NCBI GenBank assembly: GCA_020445415.1
Contig: JAGRGP010000080.1
Coordinates: 1 to 35,795 of the forward strand
Source: Gammaproteobacteria bacterium
GTDB lineage: Bacteria > Pseudomonadota > Gammaproteobacteria > Chromatiales > Chromatiaceae
Reading direction: 5' to 3'
Length of the DNA: 35,795 nucleotides
Shown here: piece after piece, positions 1 to 8,801 of the stretch
How positions within the stretch are numbered: the stretch's first letter is position 1
Layout: every line of letters begins with the position of its first letter
Notes under the pieces: generated by a model
What the model was told of the DNA's origin: nothing
The model's database searches: none
Seen by the model: the letters and a program-made list of their open reading frames with translations, nothing else
Made by a program: the position numbers and the translations under genes

Positions 1-245
1 CCTGGACCTTCCTGTTCGGTGAAGGGAAGAGCAAAGAAATCACCTTCAAGGTGATGTTCTGCATCTTCGTCATCATCGGGGCCGCGGCCAACCTGGGCCC
101 GGTCATCGATTTTTCCGATGCGGCGATCTTTTCCATGGCGGTGGTCAATATCATCGGTCTCTACTTTCTGATGCCGATTGTAAAACGGGAGCTCGACAGC
201 TACCTGGCCCGCCTGGAATCCGGGGAAATTCGAAAGTTCAAATAG
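1..245 (+). CDS. AGCS-family sodium:alanine/glycine symporter, C-terminal fragment
   Basis: The open frame enters from the left edge (codons in phase with base 3) and ends at the TAA at 243-245, so only about 80 C-terminal residues are visible. It contains two hydrophobic segments separated by a short polar stretch (GPVIDFSDAA), followed by the cytoplasmic tail SYLARLESGEIRKFK. This arrangement matches the last membrane helices of the alanine or glycine:cation symporter (AGCS) family, inner-membrane permeases that import small amino acids with Na+. The methionine at residue 18 of the visible part is not a start: the frame is open and family-like upstream of it. Substrate cannot be told from this piece. 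A strong hairpin follows 8 bases after the stop, so this is the last gene of its transcript. Confidence 0.75.
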   Translation, partial: WTFLFGEGKSKEITFKVMFCIFVIIGAAANLGPVIDFSDAAIFSMAVVNIIGLYFLMPIVKRELDSYLARLESGEIRKFK

Positions 246-252
246 CGCGGGT

Positions 253-282
253 ACTGTCACCGGCTGCTTAGCCGGTGACAGT
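253..282 (+). terminator. Perfect 13-bp hairpin after the symporter gene
   Basis: The arm ACTGTCACCGGCT (253-265) and its exact reverse complement AGCCGGTGACAGT (270-282) flank a GCTT tetraloop. It lies just after the symporter stop. There is no T-run after it (GTATAACG follows), so it may be a terminator that needs help from other factors, or a 3'-end stabilising hairpin. Confidence 0.6.
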
Positions 283-761
283 GTATAACGTCATCGATCC
301 AATCAATCCGCGTTGGGGATAAGCGACCGACCCGGGGCAGTCCAACCGCGCTTTCGGTAGTCCACGAGTGCGCGTGGTGGCAATTCTGGGCTCGGCCTGG
401 GGCCAAGGTGCGTTTCGAACAGGGTGCACATCAAGCTACCGCGTAACGCCAGGATGTGAATGCTGCTCCTTCAGGTTTCACCGCCGAGTTACCGCAGTGA
501 GCCGAGTCTTTGCTCTACCGCGTTGATTTCGATGCCAAACATGTGGTCTTCGGATAGGGTGAGTTCGTACTAACGGTAACAGCCCGCGCACTTTGCTTCT
601 TTGTTTCGAGCACTATTTGGTACAACTCCCGATACAGTCGAGAGGGGCCAACTGCAGCTTGGACTCGGCTGTAGCCTCATCCCGGCATTGAACCATGGGC
701 ATCTGCCTGCTAATACTTTGCTTAACCGCCACGTTGAGGAACCCAATCGAATGGAGCCAGC
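283..761. other. Gene-poor gap before the acyl-CoA synthetase
   Basis: I see no convincing coding sequence in about 480 bases. The only long open frame here is the antisense of the following gene's 5' end. A short stretch near 520-570 translates on the plus strand as DFDAKHVVFG and then a stop. It resembles a cyclophilin-type signature, but it is too short to call a remnant with confidence. The promoter for the acyl-CoA synthetase should lie in the last 150 bases. No clear -35/-10 pair is visible. Confidence 0.4.
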
Positions 762-2405
762 ATGAATCTGATAAAGCAGGACGGGCGGGATTTCGATGCC
801 ATTTGCCGCGCGTTCCGATGGGATATACCGAAGCGACTGAACATCGCCCAATTGACCTGTGATCGTCATGCGGGCAGCGATAAAGTGGCCATTTATTACG
901 AGAACGACAAAGGTGAAATTCAGCACGCCAGTTTTTCTCGACTGAAAGAGTTATCTGACCGATTTGCCAACGCCCTGCGCGGGCTCGGCTTACAGCCTGG
1001 TGACCGGGTAGCCATCATCCTGCCGCAGCGGATAGAGACCGCCGTGGCCCACCTGGCTTGTTACAAAATCGGTGCCATCGCGTTACCCCTTTCCATATTG
1101 TTTGGCCGGGATGCGGTGCAGTATCGGATTGAAGACAGCGCAGCGAAAATTGCCATCACCGATGCCGGCCGTCTCGACATGATGGAGCAAATAGGCACCG
1201 AAACAGATGGATTGGAAACCATAATCGGCTGTGGTTGCGGCAATTCGAAGCACGAGTTTTGGCACCTGCTGCAAAAGTCGGCTGGTCAGCTCAAGGTCCA
1301 CCAGACACTGGCCGAGGATGCCGCGTTGTTGATATACACATCCGGAACGACGGGGCCCCCGAAAGGCGCATTGATTGCTCAACGATCGATGCTCGGCAAC
1401 CTCACCGGCTTTGAAATGTCACATGATTTTTTCCCTCAGCCCGACGATCTCTTCTGGACGCCCGCGGACTGGGCCTGGACCGGTGGGTTGTGGGACGCAT
1501 TATTGCCCACTTTGTATTTCGGAAAACCCATTCTGGCTTACGAAGGCGGCAAATTCGATCCGGAACGAGCCTGTCACCTGCTGGGAAAATACCAGGTGCG
1601 CAATGCCTTCATTCCACCGACGGCACTCAAGTTGATGCGCCAGGTGGATAATATCCGGCAGCGCCACAGCGTCAATCTGCGCAGCGTCATGTCGGCCGGT
1701 GAGTCGGTTGGAGAAGAGTTGCTTCACTGGGGTCGGGAAGCACTTGGTCTGGACATCAACGAGATGTGGGGGCAGACAGAATTCAATTATCTGGTCGGTA
1801 ACTGCTCGGCCATCATGCCACCAAAACCTGGCTCCATGGGCAAGGCCTATCCGGGGCATGAGGTTGAAGTCATCAATGGCGACGGACAAACCGTGCCGGT
1901 GGGAGAACAGGGCGAATTGGCTGCCAAGCGGGGTGACCCAGTGATGTTTCTCGGTTACTGGAACCGCGTCGAGGAGACTCGTCGAAAATTCAGGGGCGAC
2001 TGGTTTTGTACCGGCGACCTGGGTTACCGCGACGAAGACGGCTACCTGTGGTTTGTTGGCCGAACCGACGATGTTATATCCAGCGCCGGTTATCGTATCG
2101 GCCCGGGTGAGATCGAGAACTGTCTGCTGAAACATCCTGCCATTTTGCAGGCTGCGGTCATCGGCAAACCCGACGCGTTGCGCGGCTCCGTCGTCAAGGC
2201 CTTCGTGGTATTGAGCGAAGGTCATGTCGCTAGCGATGAGTTATGCGCTCAAATCCAGAATTCAGTCCGTACCCAGTTGGCCGCCTACGAATATCCACGC
2301 GAAGTGGAGTTTGTAGACAGCTTACCCATGACCACTACCGGCAAGATACGTCGCATCGAATTGCGTCAACGGGAGATCGAAAAACAAAACCAATCGGCGG
2401 ATTAA
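762..2405 (+). CDS. AMP-forming acyl-CoA synthetase (acetyl/medium-chain type)
   Basis: A 547-residue member of the ANL superfamily. It adenylates a carboxylic acid with ATP and transfers it to CoA in the cytoplasm. The P-loop-like motif YTSGTTGPPKG is at residues 192-202, followed by the WTPADWAWTGG segment typical of acetyl/medium-chain synthetases, the adenylate-binding MWGQTE motif, the hinge-region motif TGDLGYRDEDGYLWFVGR, and the C-terminal catalytic lysine K528 in TTGKIRR. All key residues are present and the length is normal. ATG at 762 has a modest GGAG upstream. It lies 101 bases upstream of acoX on the same strand, so its product could feed or share the acetyl-CoA pool of acetoin cleavage. 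The exact substrate (acetate, propionate or a medium-chain acid) cannot be read from the sequence. Confidence 0.88.
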   Translation: MNLIKQDGRDFDAICRAFRWDIPKRLNIAQLTCDRHAGSDKVAIYYENDKGEIQHASFSRLKELSDRFANALRGLGLQPGDRVAIILPQRIETAVAHLACYKIGAIALPLSILFGRDAVQYRIEDSAAKIAITDAGRLDMMEQIGTETDGLETIIGCGCGNSKHEFWHLLQKSAGQLKVHQTLAEDAALLIYTSGTTGPPKGALIAQRSMLGNLTGFEMSHDFFPQPDDLFWTPADWAWTGGLWDALLPTLYFGKPILAYEGGKFDPERACHLLGKYQVRNAFIPPTALKLMRQVDNIRQRHSVNLRSVMSAGESVGEELLHWGREALGLDINEMWGQTEFNYLVGNCSAIMPPKPGSMGKAYPGHEVEVINGDGQTVPVGEQGELAAKRGDPVMFLGYWNRVEETRRKFRGDWFCTGDLGYRDEDGYLWFVGRTDDVISSAGYRIGPGEIENCLLKHPAILQAAVIGKPDALRGSVVKAFVVLSEGHVASDELCAQIQNSVRTQLAAYEYPREVEFVDSLPMTTTGKIRRIELRQREIEKQNQSAD

Positions 2406-2506
2406 CGGAGCCAGCCACAAGTTGTTCTGCGGCGTTAGGGTTTAGTTGCGGCCTGATCCTACTTGGCGCATCCAAAGAGTAATCTTTTAATTCTTCTACG
2501 TTATCT

Positions 2507-3547
2507 ATGGTTAAAAGCGGTGGAATAACGGTTGGTGTGATTGCAAACCCAGCATCTGGGCGTGATATCCGTCGGCTGACCGCAAAGGCATCGGTGTTCT
2601 CGATGTCCGAAAAAGCAAATATGGTGCAGCGCCTGCTCGGCCCGCTAGGTACGTTTGCCGTGGATCGCGTGCTTATGATGCCCGACGCCACCGGGATCGC
2701 GGCAGCCGTGCTGCGGGCGGTACAAGCCAACGAGGCCCAAGGTAGGACTGTCTGGCCGCGTGTCGAGTTTGTAACCCAGGAACTCGTGGGTGGAGCCGTG
2801 GATAGTCAGACTGCGGCGCGTCTGATGCAGGATGCCGGTGCCAAGCTCATTGTGGTCCTTGGCGGTGACGGGACCCACCGTGTAGTGGCTGCGGCCGTGC
2901 CGGATATGCCGTTGGCAACGCTTTCCACCGGAACCAACAATGTCTTTCCTGATTGGCGCGAGGCTACTGTTACCGGTATCGCCACCGCGCTCTACGTCAC
3001 CGGCAGCGTCGGTGCCGATATTGCCTTGCAACGCAATAAGCGGTTGTGCGTGCAACTGGGCGAGCGCACGGAAACTGCCCTGGTTGATGTTTGTGTCACC
3101 CGTCTCACGCACGTTGGAGCCCGCGCCATATGGGAACCGGACACCATAGCGGAACTCTATGTCGCCTTCGCCGAACCCGATGCCATTGGCTTGTCGAGTA
3201 TAGCCGCGATGTTCCAGTTGATCGCGCGTGACGAGCCTCGCGGCGCCTATCTACGGTGTGCGCCAAACGGCCGCCAGGTGCTGGCGGCGATCGCGCCCGG
3301 CGTGCTGGAACGCATCGTCGTCGACCACTTCGAGAACATGGTGCCGGGCGTAACCTACCCAGTGCGCACCAAACGCGGCAGCATCGCGCTGGATGGCGAA
3401 CGGGAGATTGAATTTCATCACGGACAAGTTCCCCAGATTAGTCTGATGCTTAACGGTCCACCTACGTTGAACGTTACCGCTACGCTCGCCGCGGCGGTGA
3501 ATTCGGGGGTGATGGTGGATCCCGTGGTGCGGTCGGTTGTCCGGTGA
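2507..3547 (+). CDS. acoX: AcoX, ATP-NAD-kinase-like protein of the acetoin operon
   Basis: A 346-residue protein of the NAD-kinase/diacylglycerol-kinase-like fold. It has an N-terminal strand VGVIANPASGRDIRRL and a nucleotide-phosphate loop GGDGTHR at residues 119-125, followed by LSTGTNNVFP. This is the AcoX family, which accompanies acetoin dehydrogenase genes; its exact biochemical role is unproven. The order acoX-acoA-acoB-acoC seen here is the same as in the acetoin operon described in Ralstonia eutropha. ATG 2507 lacks a good Shine-Dalgarno sequence, but the family usually starts a few residues before the IANPASGRD segment, which supports this start. A 97-base gap separates it from acoA. 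Confidence 0.88.
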   Translation: MVKSGGITVGVIANPASGRDIRRLTAKASVFSMSEKANMVQRLLGPLGTFAVDRVLMMPDATGIAAAVLRAVQANEAQGRTVWPRVEFVTQELVGGAVDSQTAARLMQDAGAKLIVVLGGDGTHRVVAAAVPDMPLATLSTGTNNVFPDWREATVTGIATALYVTGSVGADIALQRNKRLCVQLGERTETALVDVCVTRLTHVGARAIWEPDTIAELYVAFAEPDAIGLSSIAAMFQLIARDEPRGAYLRCAPNGRQVLAAIAPGVLERIVVDHFENMVPGVTYPVRTKRGSIALDGEREIEFHHGQVPQISLMLNGPPTLNVTATLAAAVNSGVMVDPVVRSVVR

Positions 3548-3644
3548 CCTTCCACCGGGCTGAAAACTACAAGGGCGGCAAAGTACCGACCCGTGATTCG
3601 CGATGACGGGTCAACAGGACTATCCACCAAGAGAGGAGAGTGAT

Positions 3645-4619
3645 ATGAGCGATACGTTGAATCGTGAACGCCTGCTTAGGGCCTACCGAACGATGCGTAC
3701 CATACGCGAGTTCGAGGAAAGGGTGCATACCGAATTCGCAACGGGAGATATCCCTGGTTTCGTACATTTATATGCGGGTGAAGAAGCTTCGGCCACTGGT
3801 GTTTGTATGCACCTGAGAGGCGACGACTATATCGCCAGCACCCACCGTGGTCATGGTCACTGTATTGCCAAGGGTGTCGACCCGGTTGGAATGATGGCCG
3901 AGATCTGGGGTAAATCGACGGGTAGTTGCAAAGGGAAGGGCGGCTCGATGCACATCGCGGATCTTTCCAAAGGAATGCTCGGCGCGAACGGTATTGTCGG
4001 TGGCGGCGGTCCGCTTATCTGTGGTACGGCTTTGGCCGCAAAGATGAAGAACGACAAAACGGTTGGGGTCTGTTTCTTCGGTGATGGCGCCTCTAACCAG
4101 GGCACTATCCTGGAAGCCATGAACCTTGCCACAGTGTGGAGCCTGCCGGCGATATTTGTTGCGGAGAACAATGGCTACGCGGAGACAACCTCGTCGTCCT
4201 GGTCGGTAGCTTGCGACAATATCGCGGACCGCGCATCCGCCTTCGGCATGCCCGGCGTCATCGTGGACGGTTTCGATTTCTTCGCCGTTCACGAAGCGGC
4301 CGGCGAAGCGGTTCGACGCGCGCGCGAGGGCGGTGGACCAACCCTCATCGAGGTCAAGGTGTCGCGCTATTACGGGCACTTCGAAGGTGACCAACAAACC
4401 TATCGAGCCGCTGGAGAGGTTCAGAAGCTTCGCGATGAAAAAGATTGCCTGCTGCAATTCCGCCGTCGGGTTACTGCTGATGGCGATATCACTGATGCGG
4501 AACTCGGTACCATCGACGCCGAAGTGTTGGCATTGATTGACGATTCGGTCGTGCGGGCCAAGGCAGACCCCAAGCCTGGCCCCGACGATTTGCTGACCGA
4601 CGTGTACGTTAGCTACTAA
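3645..4619 (+). CDS. acoA: Acetoin dehydrogenase E1 component, alpha subunit
   Basis: A thiamine-diphosphate-dependent E1 alpha subunit of 324 residues. With AcoB it cleaves acetoin, releasing acetaldehyde and passing an acetyl group to the lipoyl arm of AcoC. The ThDP/Mg motif is complete: GDGASNQG at 146-153 through the NN pair at 175-176 (ENNGY). The GKSTGSCKGKGGSMHI segment is typical of 2-oxo-acid/acetoin E1 alpha chains. The frame is open to an ATG at 3603, but ATG 3645 is preceded by the strong ribosome site GAGAGGAGAG (3631-3640) and gives the family's usual N-terminus, so I start there. It is followed after 20 bases by acoB. A branched-chain or pyruvate E1 alpha is the alternative; the acoX and acoC neighbours decide for acetoin. 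Confidence 0.92.
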   Translation: MSDTLNRERLLRAYRTMRTIREFEERVHTEFATGDIPGFVHLYAGEEASATGVCMHLRGDDYIASTHRGHGHCIAKGVDPVGMMAEIWGKSTGSCKGKGGSMHIADLSKGMLGANGIVGGGGPLICGTALAAKMKNDKTVGVCFFGDGASNQGTILEAMNLATVWSLPAIFVAENNGYAETTSSSWSVACDNIADRASAFGMPGVIVDGFDFFAVHEAAGEAVRRAREGGGPTLIEVKVSRYYGHFEGDQQTYRAAGEVQKLRDEKDCLLQFRRRVTADGDITDAELGTIDAEVLALIDDSVVRAKADPKPGPDDLLTDVYVSY

Positions 4620-4639
4620 ACCGACCGAGGAGATCTTCA

Positions 4640-5650
4640 ATGGCCAGAAAAATTACCTATCAGCAAGCAATAAATGAAGCTTTGGACCAGGAAATGGCGC
4701 GCGACCCAAGTGTGATCGTCATGGGTGAAGACAACGCCGGTGGCGAAGGTTCACCGGGAGAGATGGATGCATGGGGCGGCGTGCTCGGGGTAACCAAAGG
4801 TCTGTACCATAAACATCCGGGGCGCGTACTGGATACGCCGATTTCCGAGTCCGGCTTCATCGGCGCGGCAATAGGCGCCGCCTGTAACGGCTTGCGTCCA
4901 GTGGCGGAACTGATGTTTGTTGACTTCATGGGCGTCTGTTTCGACCAGATCTTCAATCAGGCCGCCAAGTTTAAGTACATGTTCGGCGGCAAGGCCGAAA
5001 CTCCGGTGGTAATTCGTACCATGTACGGTGCCGGATTTCGCGCCGCGGCCCAGCACTCCCAGTGTCTGTACAGCCTGTTTACGCACATCCCGGGGCTTAA
5101 GGTAGCGATCCCCTCAAATCCTTATGATGCCAAGGGGCTGTTGATCCAGTCGATTCGCGACAATGATCCGGTCATCTTCATGGAGCACAAAGTGCTTTAC
5201 ACCATGGAAGGCGACGTACCAGAAGAGAGCTATAGCGTGCCATTCGGGGAAGCGGCGGTAGTGCGCGAAGGTGATGATGTGACCATCGTCGCGCTAGGGC
5301 GAATGGTAAGCTTTGCTCAGGATGCGGCCCAAGCGCTGCAGAAAAACGGTATCCACTGCGAGATAATCGATCCACGTACAACCTCTCCGCTCGACGAAGA
5401 CACGATACTCGAAAGCGTCGAGAAGACAGGGCGCCTGGTGGTGGTGGATGAATCGAATCCACGTTGCAGCATGGCATCGGATATCGCTGGCTTGGTAGCA
5501 CAGAAGGCATTCGGCGCTCTCAAGGCTCCTATCGAGCAGGTCACGGCACCCCATGTTCCACCACCCTTCTCCGATGCCTTGGAGGACCTCTATATTCCAA
5601 ATGCCGCCAAGATCGAATCAGCGGTTAGCAAAATCCGGGAGTACGGTTGA
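4640..5650 (+). CDS. acoB: Acetoin dehydrogenase E1 component, beta subunit
   Basis: A transketolase-like beta subunit of 336 residues that forms the alpha2beta2 E1 with AcoA. The N-terminal pyrimidine-binding domain contains MGEDNAGGEGSPG and the DTPISESGFIGAAIGAA segment shared by E1 beta chains. The C-terminal transketolase domain carries IIDPRTTSPLDEDTI and VVVDESNPRCSMASDI. ATG 4640 sits behind GAGGAGA (4627-4633). The stop TGA at 5648-5650 shares its last A with the ATG of acoC, so the two are translationally coupled. Length and motifs are normal. Confidence 0.93.
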   Translation: MARKITYQQAINEALDQEMARDPSVIVMGEDNAGGEGSPGEMDAWGGVLGVTKGLYHKHPGRVLDTPISESGFIGAAIGAACNGLRPVAELMFVDFMGVCFDQIFNQAAKFKYMFGGKAETPVVIRTMYGAGFRAAAQHSQCLYSLFTHIPGLKVAIPSNPYDAKGLLIQSIRDNDPVIFMEHKVLYTMEGDVPEESYSVPFGEAAVVREGDDVTIVALGRMVSFAQDAAQALQKNGIHCEIIDPRTTSPLDEDTILESVEKTGRLVVVDESNPRCSMASDIAGLVAQKAFGALKAPIEQVTAPHVPPPFSDALEDLYIPNAAKIESAVSKIREYG

Positions 5651-6762
5651 TGTCCCAAATTCACACGCTGACTATGCCCAAATGGGGCCTTTCCATGTCT
5701 GAAGGAAAGGTCAATGGATGGCTCAAGGAACTCGGTGACGGAATTTCTGTGGGCGATGAGGTCGTCGAAGTCGAAAGTGAGAAGATCGCTGGGGCAGTAG
5801 AGGCGCCGGTCGCTGGAATCCTCCGCCGACAGGTTGTGTCCGAGGACGATATCATTCCGGTTGGTGCCCTGCTGGGTGTGATCGCCGATGAGGAGGTGTC
5901 CGACGCCGACATCGATGCCAAGGTCGAAGATTTCCTCGCCAACTTTGTCCCCCCGTCTGAAGACCAGGAGGAAGGCGGTCCCGCGCCGGTCAAAATCGAG
6001 ATTGAAGGGCAACGGCTTCGCTACCTGAAACGGGGTGAAGGCGGTAATCAAGTGCTCTTGATTCACGGTTTTGGCGGCGACCTCAACAACTGGCTGTTCA
6101 ACCACGAAGCCCTAGCGGCCAAGCGAGAGGTGTTTGCCCTGGATCTGCCCGGGCATGGGGAATCCGTGAAAGCGGTGGGCGACGGGTCGCTGGACACGTT
6201 GACCGACAGGGTGATCGGTTTTATGGATACCCTCGGTATCGAATCCGCGCATTTGGTTGGTCATTCTATGGGGGGTGCAATCTGCCTGAACTTGGCAAAG
6301 CGCGCACCGAGCCGGGTAAAGTCGTTGGTACTGGTCGCCAGTGCTGGTCTCGGACAGGATATCAATGGCGATTACATTGGTGGTTTTGTGGAGTCACAAG
6401 ACCGGCGATCGCTCAAGCCTTTGCTATCCGAACTATTCGCCGACACCAATCTGGTCACCCGCCAGCTTGTCGAGGACATGTTGAAGTACAAGCGGCTTGA
6501 AGGTGTAACTGACGCGCTGAGGACATTGGCCGGCAAACTGTTCCCCGAAGGACGCCAGGCGGTAACGCTCAGGCCGGCTCTCGATGCGTTTGGCAAACCG
6601 ATACTGGTGATCTGGGGTGGCGCGGATCAGATCATTCCAGCCAGTCACGCACCGACCCCTGGCGGTCGGGTGCAGGTTGGGGTTCTGAACGGCAAGGGCC
6701 ATATGGTTCAGATGGAGGCGGCCAACGAAGTCAATCGCTTGATCGACGACTTTCTAGGCTGA
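5650..6762 (+). CDS. acoC: Acetoin dehydrogenase E2: lipoyl domain fused to alpha/beta hydrolase
   Basis: A 370-residue two-domain protein. Residues 1-80 form a biotinyl/lipoyl domain with the lipoylation lysine K45 in EVESEKIAG. An acidic linker (about 83-110) leads to an alpha/beta-hydrolase-type acyltransferase domain with the oxyanion-side motif LIHGFGGDLNNW, the nucleophile elbow GHSMGG (S206), and GHMVQMEAANEV near the end as the likely histidine region. This replaces the CAT-type catalytic domain and lacks the E3-binding domain of classical E2 proteins, as expected for AcoC. It accepts the acetyl group from AcoAB and gives acetyl-CoA. The start overlaps the acoB stop by one base (TGATG). 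A TTG three bases earlier is also possible but less likely. No lipoamide dehydrogenase gene follows. Confidence 0.92.
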   Translation: MSQIHTLTMPKWGLSMSEGKVNGWLKELGDGISVGDEVVEVESEKIAGAVEAPVAGILRRQVVSEDDIIPVGALLGVIADEEVSDADIDAKVEDFLANFVPPSEDQEEGGPAPVKIEIEGQRLRYLKRGEGGNQVLLIHGFGGDLNNWLFNHEALAAKREVFALDLPGHGESVKAVGDGSLDTLTDRVIGFMDTLGIESAHLVGHSMGGAICLNLAKRAPSRVKSLVLVASAGLGQDINGDYIGGFVESQDRRSLKPLLSELFADTNLVTRQLVEDMLKYKRLEGVTDALRTLAGKLFPEGRQAVTLRPALDAFGKPILVIWGGADQIIPASHAPTPGGRVQVGVLNGKGHMVQMEAANEVNRLIDDFLG

Positions 6763-7266
6763 TTGCAAGGTGCCTTGCATATGATCTCGGTTACGCGGAG
6801 ACCGATGCGATCTGGTACCGCGGAGCCAAACTCGGCGGGAACCCCAGAGTTGGACACGGTAGCTGAAACGGGTGTTCAACATTGACGTTCCAAATCATCG
6901 TATTGCCCCGACAATGGTCGAGCTTCAATCGATCCGGCGCTATTCTTTCGAAAGTAGATCATTGGTTATCTGCATGGAATCAAATCTGATCGAAAGCTCT
7001 GCGAAGAAATCAATTTGAACCTGGCATATCGCTGGTTCTGCTAGCCCAGCTCGGTGATCATATTCCTGACCATTCATCGCTGATAAGAATCCGCCAGCGT
7101 TTTAGAGAGTAGACTTTCCAACAAGCCTTTGAACACCTCATTGAAAAATGGGCGGTTTTTCAACAGTTCGCAGACCTAATCTGATGGTTGGCTTCAGCAA
7201 AGCGAGGGTTGCCGGTTTGGCTGGAGGTGCGAATCAATCCATCAGAGCCATCGAGAGGTAACTCTC
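6763..7266. other. Gene-poor gap between the acoetin operon and a transposase remnant
   Basis: No coding sequence recognised. Directly after acoC there is a small palindrome, TGCAAGG-TG-CCTTGCA (6764-6779), with no T-run. At 7141-7163 TTGAAAAA and TTTTTCAA flank a 7-base GC-rich loop, a hairpin of unclear role. The end of this gap, with a GAGAGGTAA ribosome-like site, is probably the leader of the IS481-type remnant that follows. Confidence 0.4.
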
Positions 7267-7410
7267 ATGTTTCATGCTGACGAGCAGATCATCAACCACA
7301 AGGTTAGCCTTCTGAATTTGGCAGAAGAGCTTGGTAATGCTTCCAAGGCCTGCCAGCTGGTGGGGCTCCCATGAGGCACCCTCTACCGTTATCAGTCGGC
7401 AGTGAAGGAG
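7267..7410 (+). pseudogene. N-terminal remnant of an IS481-family transposase
   Basis: From ATG 7267 the frame reads DEQIINHKVSLLNLAEELG, then NASKACQLVGLP, a TGA stop at 7372-7374, and GTLYRYQSAV. This is the helix-turn-helix start of IS481/IS3-like transposases, whose usual text is like DEQIIRNKV..LLNLAEELGNVSRAC..MG.SRDTFYRY. The stop replaces the arginine of the SRDTFYR segment, and after about 45 residues similarity ends, so the DDE catalytic domain is gone. The remnant runs directly into the leader of the MOT1 transporter, whose open frame begins inside it. No terminal inverted repeats or target duplication could be made out. Confidence 0.72.
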
Positions 7411-7464
7411 CTGGAATACAACACCAGCAGTTACCCTGCCCACCGCGAAAAACGTGAATCCCGA

Positions 7465-8646
7465 ATGAAACCGAACAAGAATAATCTAATGGTATCGGCC
7501 GACCGTTACGTGCGGCTGCGGCGGGTGCTGGGCGACATCTCCGGGGCTTTTGCGGACTTGGGCACCTTTCTTCCCCTGGTTATTGGTGTCCTCACGGTGC
7601 AGCGATTGGATCCCACCGGCCTGCTCATCGGGTTCGGACTGTTCGCTCTGATCACTGCAATGGTTTATCGCCGGCCGATTCCCGTGCAACCCATGAAGGC
7701 AGTGGCGGCTATCGTTATCTCTACCGGAATGGGTCCCGAGGTCGTGGCCGCAGGTGGACTGATCATCGGTGTCACACTGGTCGTGCTGGCCCTCACGGGT
7801 GCGATTGAGGCGCTTTCGCGCTGGCTCCCCCGTACGGTGCTTGCCGGTATTCAACTAGCAGTGGGGCTGCATCTCGCACTGGTGGGGGTTAGGCTCATGG
7901 ACAGTAACTGGCTGGTCGGGGCGATCGCCGTCGCCGGTTTACTCGCTTTGCAGCGGACCCGCTTAAGGCCCATAGCGGCACTGTTGTTGCTGGTGCTGGC
8001 GGCATCCTTGGTCCTGGCATTGGACGGAGGCGTGCCTCCCGTCTCTCCGGCCCTCTACCTGCCGGATGTGGCGCTGCCGGCTTGGGATGACATAAGATCG
8101 GCCTTTCAAACGTTAGCGTTACCCCAGTTGCCCCTGACCCTGACCAATGCCGTGCTGGCACCGGCGGCCATTGCCGCCAGCCTGTTTCCTGGAGATACCG
8201 ATCGGATAACGCCCAGGCGCCTGGCGCTCTCTTCTGGGCTGCTGAATATTTCTCTGGCACCACTGGGCGCCTTTCCCATGTGCCATGGTGCCGGTGGACT
8301 GGTGGTACAGCATAAATTCGGAGCTCGCACCGGGCTCGCACCCACTGTTTTCGGAGCGATCTGCCTCGGCCTGGGGTTGCTCTTTGGACCCGATGCCATG
8401 GTATTGCTGGGTATCCTGCCCCTGGCCGCCGTAGGCGCGCTGTTGGTGATAGCAGGCGGTGAGCTGGCAATCAGTAAGCGCCTGTTCGATGCCAGACCAG
8501 GCGGCCTGGCCATTATCCTGCTAACCGGTTTCGTGGGGGTCATGATCAACATTACTGCTGGTCTGTTTGCGGGGCTGATCGCCGAGTTACTGCACACCTG
8601 GTGGATCCGTCGGCTGAAGTCAGGTGCCGTGAAACCGAGCAAGTGA
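7465..8646 (+). CDS. MOT1-type sulfate/molybdate transporter
   Basis: A 394-residue polytopic membrane protein with about ten hydrophobic helices. Two signature stretches of the MFS_MOT1 (molybdate/sulfate transporter, SulP-related) family are visible: GDISGAFADLGTFLPL near the N-terminus, and FPMCHGAGGLVVQHKFGARTG in the second half, together with PVQPMKAVAA. Such proteins import oxyanions across the inner membrane. The open frame extends upstream to 7402, but those codons belong to the IS481-like remnant, so ATG 7465 is chosen; ATG 7489 is an alternative. Neither has a good ribosome site, and the promoter may have been altered by the insertion. Substrate specificity is not determinable here. 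Confidence 0.82.
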   Translation: MKPNKNNLMVSADRYVRLRRVLGDISGAFADLGTFLPLVIGVLTVQRLDPTGLLIGFGLFALITAMVYRRPIPVQPMKAVAAIVISTGMGPEVVAAGGLIIGVTLVVLALTGAIEALSRWLPRTVLAGIQLAVGLHLALVGVRLMDSNWLVGAIAVAGLLALQRTRLRPIAALLLLVLAASLVLALDGGVPPVSPALYLPDVALPAWDDIRSAFQTLALPQLPLTLTNAVLAPAAIAASLFPGDTDRITPRRLALSSGLLNISLAPLGAFPMCHGAGGLVVQHKFGARTGLAPTVFGAICLGLGLLFGPDAMVLLGILPLAAVGALLVIAGGELAISKRLFDARPGGLAIILLTGFVGVMINITAGLFAGLIAELLHTWWIRRLKSGAVKPSK

Positions 8647-8801
8647 TTTCAGGGTGAAGGATGCAGGGCGTTGCCTAGCACCTGCCCACCATGAGTTTGT
8701 CTTGATCAATATCTGGCAGGACAGACTCGTAGGCCGAAACTGACCTGACAGTCACGCGGGGCATACCGGAAACCGGCAGATCGCATCTGGACTCAGACCA
8801 G

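Noticed and set aside
510-576. DFDAKHVVFG followed by a stop, like a cyclophilin C-terminal signature
   Set aside because: Ten residues only, no other cyclophilin motif upstream in any frame, so I do not call a pseudogene.
696-711. GG-N10-GC spacing resembling a sigma-54 promoter upstream of the acyl-CoA synthetase
   Set aside because: Only the GG and GC match; the surrounding TGGCAC and TTGC consensus bases do not, and such spacing is common by chance.
1500-2225. 241-residue minus-strand ORF inside the acyl-CoA synthetase
   Set aside because: It is the antisense shadow of a gene with intact catalytic motifs.
3768-4640. 290-residue minus-strand ORF across acoA
   Set aside because: It is an antisense shadow; acoA has complete ThDP motifs and a strong ribosome site.
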